From Desulfobacteraceae bacterium (GTDB taxonomy: Bacteria; Desulfobacterota; Desulfobacteria; Desulfobacterales; Desulfobacteraceae), in contig JAFLJU010000014.1 of assembly GCA_022712835.1 (NCBI GenBank), positions 1-31,876 of the forward strand: a stretch of DNA of 31,876 bases. The letters run 5' to 3'. Position numbers and translations under genes: made by a program. This document shows, piece by piece, positions 25,763 to 31,876 of the stretch. The notes beneath the pieces were generated by a model. It did not search any database and was not told the DNA's origin. It was given only the letters and a program-made list of their open reading frames with translations. Position 1 is the first letter of the stretch. Each line of letters opens with the position of its first letter.

Positions 25763-27217
25763 TTAGAACCATCGTTCAATAACCACTTTGGTGTCTGTGA
25801 AGAACTGGAAGATTTCCTGTCCATGTCCCTTTACATCGCCATACATGGAGTTGCCTGCACCGCCAAAGGGGAAAAAACTCATGGGGGCTGCAATACCGAT
25901 ATTAACCCCAACCATGGAAGGGGTGACTTCGTATTTGAATTTACGGGCATCATTTCCGCTGCCGGTATAAATAGAGGTGGCATTGGCAAACTCTCTTGTG
26001 TTCACAAGATCAATCACCTCTTCCAGATTGCTGCACCGGACAATGGAAACAACCGGGCCGAAAATTTCTTCCCGGGCAATGGTCATGTCCGGGGTGACAT
26101 TGTCAAAGATGGTGGGGCCTACGAAAAATCCATCCGGGTACCCGTCGACCTTAACGTCTCTGCCGTCCAGAAGAAGTGTGGCGCCCTCCTCAATTCCTTT
26201 TTCGATATAGGCCATGACTTTGTCTCTTTGGGCAGCAGACCCCACAGGTCCCATGCCGGTTTCCTGGTCAAGGCCGTCCCCAACTTTTATTCTTTTGGCG
26301 GCTTCAACAAATTTTTCGATGATTTCATCTGTCTTGTCTCCCACAGGTGATAGAATGGAGCCTGCCAGACACCGTTGGCCGGAACATCCGAAAAAGGAGG
26401 CCACAATGGAGGGCATGCCATCGTCGACATCAGCTGTGGGCATAACCGCAACAATGTTTTTGGCGCCGCCCAGGGCCTGGACCCGCTTGCCTGTTTCGCC
26501 GCAGCGTTTGTAAATATATTGGGCCGTCGGGGTGGCACCCACAAAGGAAACCCCTTCTATATCCGGATGATCCAGGATTGCGTTTACCACATCTCTTGAA
26601 CCGTGTACCATATTGACCACGCCTTCGGGCAGACCGATTTCGTCAAGTATTTCCATGATTTTGGTCTGGGTCATGGGCACTTGTTCCGAGGGTTTAACCA
26701 CATAGGTATTACCGGCAACAATGGCATAGGGCAGGAACCACCAGGCCACCATGGCAGGAAAATTATAGGGCACGATGGCGGAAAAAACGCCCATGGGCTG
26801 TCTGTGACCGTAGCAGTCGATTCCCGTTGCAATGTCTTCCAGGGTATAACCGGTCATCAGCGTTGTTACGCCGGTGGCATGCTCCACATTTTCGATCATG
26901 CGGCGAACTTCCCCCCGGGACTCATCAATTACCTTGCCCTGTTCCGTGGTAAGGATCTGGGCAATTTCTTCGAAATTTTCTTCAAAGGCATCTTTTAAAC
27001 GGAAAAGATATCTGGCCCGTGACAGGGGCGGGGTTTTTCTCCAGGCAGGGAACGCTTTCTTGGCAGCCGCAACGGCCAGGTCAACATCTGCGGTGTTCCC
27101 ATAGGGTACAATCGCAATCTTTTTACCGGTTGCCGGATTCCATACGTCGCCTGTGGCGTTTGATTGTGCATCTACCCATTCGCTATTAATGTAATTTTTT
27201 AATACTGGCAGGGACAT
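25763..27217 (-). CDS. mmsA: CoA-acylating (methyl)malonate-semialdehyde dehydrogenase
   Basis: A 484-residue aldehyde dehydrogenase of the MMSDH family, which turns malonate semialdehyde into acetyl-CoA, or methylmalonate semialdehyde into propionyl-CoA, plus CO2 and NADH. Markers are the N-terminal NYINSEWVDAQSNATGDVWN, the R105-R106 pair in GEVRRMIENVEHA, VPYNFPAMVAWWFLPYAI and the catalytic C283 in the family-specific GQRCLAGS. Arginines before the Cys and in the GEVRR motif bind the substrate carboxylate in this family. The start at 27217 follows AGGAGG; the longer frame to 27271 runs into gntR. It is 13 bp behind gntR. It supplies the last step of the pathway and gives the cell a direct entry to acetyl- and propionyl-CoA. 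Confidence 0.93.
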   Translation of the reverse strand: MSLPVLKNYINSEWVDAQSNATGDVWNPATGKKIAIVPYGNTADVDLAVAAAKKAFPAWRKTPPLSRARYLFRLKDAFEENFEEIAQILTTEQGKVIDESRGEVRRMIENVEHATGVTTLMTGYTLEDIATGIDCYGHRQPMGVFSAIVPYNFPAMVAWWFLPYAIVAGNTYVVKPSEQVPMTQTKIMEILDEIGLPEGVVNMVHGSRDVVNAILDHPDIEGVSFVGATPTAQYIYKRCGETGKRVQALGGAKNIVAVMPTADVDDGMPSIVASFFGCSGQRCLAGSILSPVGDKTDEIIEKFVEAAKRIKVGDGLDQETGMGPVGSAAQRDKVMAYIEKGIEEGATLLLDGRDVKVDGYPDGFFVGPTIFDNVTPDMTIAREEIFGPVVSIVRCSNLEEVIDLVNTREFANATSIYTGSGNDARKFKYEVTPSMVGVNIGIAAPMSFFPFGGAGNSMYGDVKGHGQEIFQFFTDTKVVIERWF

Positions 27218-27230
27218 TGGATCGGTCCTC

Positions 27231-27989
27231 CTATCTATTATAATTATATGTGGTTGTCTTTGAATAAACATCCTTCAAAGAAAGGTTTTTTTCTTTTACC
27301 CGCAGGGTTTCTTCCAGCTCATTGACATGGTTGAGCATCTCCTGGGCGGCACGATCTTCATCTCTGTCTTTTATTGCTTCATAAATTCTTTCATGGGCCG
27401 TTAGGATGATCGCAAGGTCATCAATCCCCACCTGAAATAATTCTTTATAATCCACCAGTATGTCTTCGACAAACTCCTGGAGCAATAAAATCAACGGGTT
27501 GTTTGTCTGTTCGGCAATTTTGGTGTGAAAGGCTATTTCGTCGGCAAGGGCCGCCTCATAATTTTTGGCTTTTATGTGCTTTCCGGCAGAAGTGTTCGTA
27601 GCCTTTAATTCCAGTATATCCTTGTCCGACATCTTCTGAACGGCAACCTTTGTGGCAAATGGTTCTAAAAGTTGCCGAACCATGGAAAGGTCTTTTATGG
27701 AAAGATTTTTGAAATAAAAATAGTTTAAAAGACCGAGCTTGGTAATGGACGCATCCACCTCAACCACAAAAGAGCCGCCTCCCATTCCTTTTCGGGTCTG
27801 GATTAGCCCCATGTGCTCAAGGGCTCGCAGGGATTCCCTTAGGGTTTGTTTGCTGATTCCAAATTGTTTGATCAACTCATTTTCAGAGGGGAGTTTATCC
27901 CCCGGTGCAAGCTTGCCCGCAATAATGGCGGTGTGAATCTGGCGAATAATTTGTTGGGTGATGGTGCTGGTTTGAATCTCAGAGAACAT
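27231..27989 (-). CDS. GntR/FadR-family regulator of the pyrimidine locus
   Basis: A 252-residue repressor. The N-terminal GntR winged helix is clear (AIIAGKLAPGDKLPSENELI, then GISKQTLRESLRALEHMGL). The C-terminal all-helical FCD domain has the metal/effector residues in DEIAFHTKIAEQTNNPL, AHERIYEAIKDRDEDRA and MLNHVNELEE. It is the first gene of the minus-strand operon and divergent from the nitrilase-permease arm, so one regulator can control both arms from the 202-bp gap, which contains several palindromes. The effector is probably a pathway intermediate. The start at 27989 has AAGGAA ahead. Confidence 0.92.
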   Translation of the reverse strand: MFSEIQTSTITQQIIRQIHTAIIAGKLAPGDKLPSENELIKQFGISKQTLRESLRALEHMGLIQTRKGMGGGSFVVEVDASITKLGLLNYFYFKNLSIKDLSMVRQLLEPFATKVAVQKMSDKDILELKATNTSAGKHIKAKNYEAALADEIAFHTKIAEQTNNPLILLLQEFVEDILVDYKELFQVGIDDLAIILTAHERIYEAIKDRDEDRAAQEMLNHVNELEETLRVKEKNLSLKDVYSKTTTYNYNR

Positions 27990-28017
27990 ATTGCTTCCTT
28001 AGCTTAATATTTGACAA

Positions 28018-28045
28018 ATCATACTAATTTTGAAATGAATGTCAA
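28018..28045 (-). promoter_or_regulatory. Sigma-70 promoter of the gntR-mmsA-preTA-hydA operon
   Basis: Minus strand: TTGACA (28045-28040), 16-bp spacer, TATGAT (28023-28018). It is close to consensus and places the transcript start about 20 bp before gntR. The sequence also forms a spaced TTGACA/TGTCAA inverted pair (28011-28016 with 28040-28045). Confidence 0.65.
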
Positions 28046-28050
28046 GAACA

Positions 28051-28064
28051 AATATTATAATATT
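28051..28064. promoter_or_regulatory. 14-bp perfect palindrome between the divergent arms (putative GntR operator)
   Basis: AATATTATAATATT is fully self-complementary and lies just upstream of the -35 box of the gntR promoter. A second inverted repeat, TATAGTTT (28066-28073) and AAACTATA (28094-28101), follows. Either could bind the GntR dimer. AT-rich palindromes also arise by chance, hence moderate confidence. Confidence 0.4.
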
Positions 28065-28108
28065 ATATAGTTTAAAAAAACAGGAACATCATAAAACTAT
28101 AAAATTAC

Positions 28109-28137
28109 TTGACTTTGAAATTTTAATTGGATAGTGA
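28109..28137 (+). promoter_or_regulatory. Candidate sigma-70 promoter of the nitrilase-permease arm
   Basis: TTGACT (28109-28114), 17-bp spacer and TAGTGA (28132-28137) lie about 55 bp before the nitrilase start, which has its own GAGGAGG ribosome site. The -10 box is weak, so activation or derepression may be needed. Confidence 0.45.
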
Positions 28138-28191
28138 TTTTCATAAACAGTATTCAAGATACTTAAAAAAATCGTCGAGGAGGAGCTTATC

Positions 28192-29061
28192 ATGTCAAGG
28201 GTTGTTAAATGTGCGCATATTCAGATGTCAAACGCGCGATCCGAGGGTAGCGTCGCCCAGATCAAAGAAGCCATGATTGAAAAACATATCCCCATGGTCA
28301 TTGAAGCCGGAGAAAAAGGAGTTCAGATTCTATGTCTTCAGGAAATTTTCTACGGGCCCTATTTCTGTTGCGAGCAGGATATCAAGTGGTATCAATCTGC
28401 TGAGTCCGTACCGGGCCCCACCACGGACAGGTTCAGTGAATATGCCAAAAAATATAAAATGGTGATCATTCTACCGGTTTATGAAGTCGCAATAGATGGG
28501 GTCTATTATAATACCGCTGCGGTGATTGATGCCGATGGTTCCTATCTGGGAAAATTTAGGAAAATTCAAATTCCCCATACCTGGCCAGGATTTTGGGAAA
28601 AGTTTTATTTTAAACCGGGTAACCTGGGGTTTCCTGTATTTGAAACCGCCTATGCCAAGATCGGTATTTATATCTGCTATGACCGCCACTTTCCGGAATG
28701 TGCACGGGTTCTGGCATTGAACGGTGCCGAGATCCTGTTTAACCCTTCGGCCACCACAACGGGAAAATCCCAGCATCTATGGGAGCTTGAACAACCGGCC
28801 CAGGCCGTGGCCAACGGGGTTTTCATCGGTGCCAATAACCGGGTGGGACTGGAAAAACCATGGGAGTTTGGCGAATTCTACGGCACCAGTTATTTTGTAG
28901 ATCCCAAGGGAGAGTTCCTCGTGAAGGGAAGTACGGACAAAGATGAACTGGTTATGGCAGATCTTGATCTTGACCAAATCAGGGAAGTTCGGGACGGGTG
29001 GCAGTTTTTCAGGGACAGACGGCCTGAAATGTATGAAGATATCTGCAAACATCTTCCATAA
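28192..29061 (+). CDS. Nitrilase-fold beta-ureidopropionase (N-carbamoyl-beta-alanine amidohydrolase)
   Basis: A 289-residue carbon-nitrogen hydrolase that releases ammonia and CO2 from N-carbamoyl-beta-alanine to leave beta-alanine. The catalytic triad of the superfamily is visible: E51 in LCLQEIFYGPYF, K124 in GKFRKIQIPH and C162 in YICYDRHFPE. FNPSATTTGKSQHLWELEQP and GVFIGANNRVG match the ureidopropionase/carbamoylase branch. It is divergent from the gntR operon and 74 bp ahead of the permease gene. Together with PreTA, HydA, the aminotransferase and MmsA it completes the reductive pyrimidine pathway. A D-carbamoylase or a polyamine-pathway amidase would look similar, but the neighbourhood decides. 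Confidence 0.9.
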   Translation: MSRVVKCAHIQMSNARSEGSVAQIKEAMIEKHIPMVIEAGEKGVQILCLQEIFYGPYFCCEQDIKWYQSAESVPGPTTDRFSEYAKKYKMVIILPVYEVAIDGVYYNTAAVIDADGSYLGKFRKIQIPHTWPGFWEKFYFKPGNLGFPVFETAYAKIGIYICYDRHFPECARVLALNGAEILFNPSATTTGKSQHLWELEQPAQAVANGVFIGANNRVGLEKPWEFGEFYGTSYFVDPKGEFLVKGSTDKDELVMADLDLDQIREVRDGWQFFRDRRPEMYEDICKHLP

Positions 29062-29135
29062 AATTTGGGCATTCCTAGGTGATCAGCTATTAGCAAAGCG
29101 TTTCTCATAAACCTATAATGAATAAAGGAGATTGT

Positions 29136-30683
29136 ATGAGCGAACAAGAATCTAGTGCGAGTAAAGGCGGGTGGATTTTATATCCCATCGGCAGTAAACC
29201 CAAATGGCCTTTGGCGATCCTACTGGGGCTTCAGCAATACCTGACCATGTTCGGTGCCACCGTGTTAATTCCCTTTATCATCGGCGGTGCCATCGGCATG
29301 CCCCCGGATCAATTGGCCTTGTTGATTTCAACCATGTTTTTTGCTTCCGGGATCTGTACCCTGATCCAGCAGTCTCCCCTGGGAAACCGGCTGCCGGTTA
29401 TCCAGGGCGGTACTTTTTCTTTTCTAGGACCTGCTTTTGCCATCATCGGCATGGTTGCCGGGAAAAAACTGACAGGAGTTGATGTCTGGCAGATCCAGAT
29501 GCAGGAACTTGCCGCAGCGGTAATGATTGCCTCCCTTGTGGAAATCGGTCTTGGATACTCCGGTATCATCGGCAAAGTAAAAAATATCATCAGCCCCATC
29601 GTCATCGGGCCCACCATCGCCATGATCGGTCTTGCTCTTTTTTCCATCGGCGCACCCTGGATGGCGACGAACTGGATTATTTCCTTGATTACCCTGATTG
29701 CCCTGATTCTATACTCCCAGGTTTTTTCTTTGAAATCCAAGGTGTTTATGATGTTTCCCGTTCTCCTGGCAATTCTCACCGGGTGGGTGGCTGCTCTTAT
29801 CGCCACCGCCACCGGCATGATCGATCCTTCCAATGCCGCCTACCTGAAAACCGATCTCATCTCCTCTGCCGCCTGGTTTAGTCTGGAGCCCATGATGCCT
29901 TTCAAGTGGGGCTTTCCTGATTTCAGCAGCGCCACTTTGTGGGCGGGGGTATTTGGGATGCTGGCCGGATATCTGGCCTCCATGGTGGAGTCCATTGGCG
30001 ATTATTATGCCTGTGCCAGAATTGCAGAAGCCCCGGTGCCCACCGAGAGAATGATCTCAAGGGGCCTGGGTGCAGAAGGGATTGGCTGTTTTATTGCCGG
30101 TATCCTCCAGACCGGAAACGGTACCACCACCTATTCTGAAAATATTGGGTCCATCGGGCTCACAAAGGTTGCCAGCCGTCGGGTTATCATCGCCGGTGCC
30201 ATCGCCATGCTGATTATTCCCATTTGTGGGAAATTTGGTGCCAGCCTTGCAACTCTTCCAAAACCGGTTGTGGGCGCCATGTTTGTGGGACTCTTTGGGA
30301 TGATCACATCTGTGGGTCTTTCCAATCTTCAAATTGTTAATCTCAACAATTCCAGGAACCTGTTTATTATTGGGCTTGCCTTCTTTTGCGGCTTAAGTGT
30401 TCCCTATCATTTTAATCCCATGCTGTCTGCTAATGCAGTTCCCCTTGTCTGGGGAACTGCCGGTACCTTTGTGAACACGCTGAGTAATATTTTTCAGGCT
30501 ATCTTGACCACGGGAATGGCGGTTACCGCTATCATTGCCATCATCCTGGATAATTTTTTACCCGGGGCCACCCGGGCGGAAAGGGGCCTTGAAGCCTGGG
30601 AAAAAGATGCAACAGAAGAAGCATGGATCGAAGCAGAAAAAAAGTGGGCAGCCATGAAAGAGGGAGAAACCAGACCCTTATAA
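29136..30683 (+). CDS. NCS2-family uracil/xanthine permease
   Basis: A 515-residue integral membrane nucleobase:cation symporter with about 12-14 TM helices. Family markers are LLGLQQYLTMFGATVLIPFI near the N-terminus, QGGTFSFLGPAFAI, the central SPIVIGPTIAMIGLALF helix, the ESIGDYYACARIA motif with the substrate-contact Glu, and GNGTTTYSENIGSIGLTKVA. I start at the ATG at 29136, six bases after AAAGGAG; the upstream ATG at 29118 would place that site inside the gene. Its place in the pyrimidine locus makes uracil and thymine the likeliest substrates, although NCS2 members also move xanthine or urate. It is followed by a hairpin terminator. Confidence 0.92.
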   Translation: MSEQESSASKGGWILYPIGSKPKWPLAILLGLQQYLTMFGATVLIPFIIGGAIGMPPDQLALLISTMFFASGICTLIQQSPLGNRLPVIQGGTFSFLGPAFAIIGMVAGKKLTGVDVWQIQMQELAAAVMIASLVEIGLGYSGIIGKVKNIISPIVIGPTIAMIGLALFSIGAPWMATNWIISLITLIALILYSQVFSLKSKVFMMFPVLLAILTGWVAALIATATGMIDPSNAAYLKTDLISSAAWFSLEPMMPFKWGFPDFSSATLWAGVFGMLAGYLASMVESIGDYYACARIAEAPVPTERMISRGLGAEGIGCFIAGILQTGNGTTTYSENIGSIGLTKVASRRVIIAGAIAMLIIPICGKFGASLATLPKPVVGAMFVGLFGMITSVGLSNLQIVNLNNSRNLFIIGLAFFCGLSVPYHFNPMLSANAVPLVWGTAGTFVNTLSNIFQAILTTGMAVTAIIAIILDNFLPGATRAERGLEAWEKDATEEAWIEAEKKWAAMKEGETRPL

Positions 30684-30713
30684 GTTGTTCATTCTCAGCC
30701 AGTAAGCCATATG

Positions 30714-30762
30714 AAAGTTATGGGTGTTAGCCTTTAATTGAGGGATAACCCCATAACTTTTT
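30714..30762 (+). terminator. Hairpin terminator after the permease gene
   Basis: AAAGTTATGGG (30714-30724) pairs perfectly with CCCATAACTTT (30750-30760), and five T close the structure (30758-30762). The loop is long (25 bases) but contains a nested GGG/CCC pair. It would end the nitrilase-permease transcript before the small membrane protein gene. Confidence 0.6.
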
Positions 30763-30813
30763 AACATTGATCAGTTTTTATCAGTACATTAAGGATACTA
30801 AAATTTAATTTAC

Positions 30814-31314
30814 ATGGAATTTATTTACCAATACCACGTTGTCATCATCAGCATCTTTTTTTTGTGTGTGATTGCCATTATGACCGGGCTGACCTATCGG
30901 GACAAACAATGGGTGAAAAAAAATTATAAAAAAGAAGATATTATTGCCCTTGGATTTGGTATCGTCTGTTACGGTCTTGATTCTGAAAAAGGAGCGCCCA
31001 AAAAGCATAAAGGGTTTTTATTGATTCACAGGGGCGGGGTGTTGTTTAAAAGTCGTTTTTCCGATATTTTGTATGACATCCTGGGCAACTCCATAAAAAA
31101 AGTTTATCATGGGGATTCACACAAAGGTGCCAAGCTTTATCAATCCGCTGTGAAGATTGATTTTTTAACCTCTGCTGAAAGCGATGGCCCTGAAAGCGAT
31201 GATTCTGAAAGCGATGATTCTGAAAAGGTAGAAACCATTGCCTTTAAAATGGCCTATCCCCCCCAGTGGATTAAAATTATTGGGAAAACATTTATGGCAG
31301 AACCTTCTTCTTAA
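30814..31314 (+). CDS. Hypothetical single-pass membrane protein with an acidic repeat
   Basis: A 166-residue protein I do not recognise. It has one N-terminal TM helix (about 8-26, VVIISIFFLCVIAIMTGLTY), a basic juxtamembrane stretch (KKNYKKED) and a cytoplasmic beta-rich region (HKGFLLIHRGGVLFKSRF to VETIAFKMAYPPQWIKII), whose strand pattern and final W-helix recall PH/GRAM-like folds. An acidic loop made of Glu-Ser-Asp repeats interrupts that domain near residues 121-137. No good ribosome site precedes the ATG. It lies between a terminator and the M20 hydrolase gene and may be unrelated to pyrimidine use. Confidence 0.65.
   Translation: MEFIYQYHVVIISIFFLCVIAIMTGLTYRDKQWVKKNYKKEDIIALGFGIVCYGLDSEKGAPKKHKGFLLIHRGGVLFKSRFSDILYDILGNSIKKVYHGDSHKGAKLYQSAVKIDFLTSAESDGPESDDSESDDSEKVETIAFKMAYPPQWIKIIGKTFMAEPSS
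31175..31226 (+). repeat. 15-bp in-frame tandem repeat
   Basis: The unit CTGAAAGCGATGATT begins at 31175 (with a GCC ending), 31190 and 31205, with a partial fourth copy at 31220. It adds five residues (E-S-D-x-x) per copy to the acidic loop of the membrane protein and keeps the frame, so its copy number can change without inactivating the gene. Confidence 0.85.
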
Positions 31315-31372
31315 GACAACGCATCTAATCATGATTTTTGGTTTATAAAAGTATAAAAGGGTTTGAAAACCA

Positions 31373-31876
31373 ATGGAAATAAAAGAATTAAGAGTGAATG
31401 GCGAGCGGTTGCAAGGCACGCTTGAGGAAATGGCAAAGATAGGAGCAACCCCCAATGGCGGAGTTCAGCGTCTGGCTTTATCCAATGAAGACAAACAGGC
31501 CCGGGATTTGTTTGTCAAATGGCTGCGGCAGATTGATCTTGAGGTTCGCATTGATGAAATGGGCAATATCTTTGGCCGGAGAAAAGGGACAGACAATGAC
31601 CTGCCGCCGGTGATGAGCGGTTCCCATATCGATTCCCAGCCCAAGGGGGGGCGATTTGACGGTATACTGGGGGTTTTAGGGGCCCTGGAAGTGCTCCGGA
31701 CTCTCCAGGAAAACAACGTCGCAACCAAGCGTCCCATGACCGTTGTGGTCTGGACAAATGAAGAGGGCACCCGGTTTTCTCCGGCAATGCAGTGCTCTGG
31801 AGTCTGGGCCAAGGCCCTTGACCGGGATTGGATTTATGACAGAACCGATATCAATGGGTTGCGGTTTGAAGATGAA
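31373..31876 (+). CDS. M20-family carbamoylase (hydantoinase/carbamoylase type), partial
   Basis: The first 168 codons of a binuclear-metal amidohydrolase, cut by the window end. Visible elements are SGSHIDSQPKGGRFDGILG, with metal ligands H85 and D96, and WTNEEGTRFSPAMQCSGVWA, with E130/E131 as general base and ligand. These fit N-carbamoyl-L-amino acid hydrolases, M20-type beta-ureidopropionase and allantoate amidohydrolase, which usually have about 410 residues. It starts 58 bp after the membrane protein gene, with only a weak AAGGG site. It is the second, non-homologous carbamoyl-removing enzyme in the locus. The exact substrate cannot be told from the N-terminal part. Confidence 0.85.
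   Translation, partial: MEIKELRVNGERLQGTLEEMAKIGATPNGGVQRLALSNEDKQARDLFVKWLRQIDLEVRIDEMGNIFGRRKGTDNDLPPVMSGSHIDSQPKGGRFDGILGVLGALEVLRTLQENNVATKRPMTVVVWTNEEGTRFSPAMQCSGVWAKALDRDWIYDRTDINGLRFEDE

Noticed and set aside
28051..28101. AT-rich palindromes as a transposon end or att site
   Set aside because: No transposase, integrase or target duplication is nearby. Placement next to a GntR gene and promoters fits operators better.
1..31876. CRISPR arrays, tRNA or rRNA genes, insertion sequences
   Set aside because: No regularly spaced repeats, no tRNA-like cloverleaf or CCA-ended segments and no transposase-like ORF were recognised by eye. Short or divergent RNA genes could be missed without a covariance search.

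Overview
The window looks like chromosomal DNA of a strictly anaerobic Desulfobacterota bacterium, probably a Desulfobacteraceae-type sulfate reducer. The reasons are a respiratory reductive dehalogenase operon, a very large BadF/HgdC-type acyl-CoA dehydratase activase, sigma-54 control, long hybrid sensor kinases and moderate GC with AT-rich intergenic gaps. The lineage is inferred from gene content only.

Layout. Positions 18-1890 carry a drug/metabolite (EamA) exporter and a divergent orphan periplasmic solute-binding protein. Positions 1891-2208 have no intact gene. They hold a bidirectional terminator, what looks like a decayed C-terminal scrap of a molybdopterin oxidoreductase (minus strand), and a promoter for the next operon. 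Positions 2209-7613 encode a signalling module: a 25-codon leader ORF that overlaps (ATGA) a 1401-residue hybrid histidine kinase, then a REC-HD-GYP response regulator predicted to hydrolyse c-di-GMP. A 55-bp, 93 % identical copy of the 3' end of the window's own dihydropyrimidinase gene lies at 7706-7760 without the rest of the gene.

Positions 7779-12638 (minus strand) form a reductive dehalogenase operon: TPR protein, rdhA (Tat signal, two 4Fe-4S motifs), rdhB (membrane anchor), a short flavodoxin-fold protein, rdhC (FMN-binding/polyferredoxin membrane protein) and a small exported peptide. A divergent sigma-54 activator (12873-14558) probably controls it. A near-consensus -24/-12 promoter and tandem 20-bp repeats lie in the shared 234-bp gap. 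Positions 14689-19523 carry a MarR regulator and a 1431-residue tandem acyl-CoA dehydratase activase. A strong promoter upstream of marR is overlapped by a perfect 11-bp inverted repeat.

Positions 19820-31876 form a complete reductive pyrimidine catabolism locus. The minus-strand operon runs gntR, mmsA, a ferritin-like helical protein, a class III aminotransferase, preT, preA, hydA. The divergent plus-strand arm has a nitrilase-fold beta-ureidopropionase, an NCS2 base permease, a small membrane protein and, cut by the window edge, an M20-type carbamoylase. Together they would import uracil or thymine, reduce it (PreTA), open the ring (HydA), remove the carbamoyl group, transaminate beta-alanine or beta-aminoisobutyrate and convert the semialdehyde to acetyl-CoA or propionyl-CoA (MmsA). 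This would let an anaerobe use pyrimidines as carbon, nitrogen and electron source. No tRNA, rRNA, CRISPR array or intact insertion sequence was recognised.
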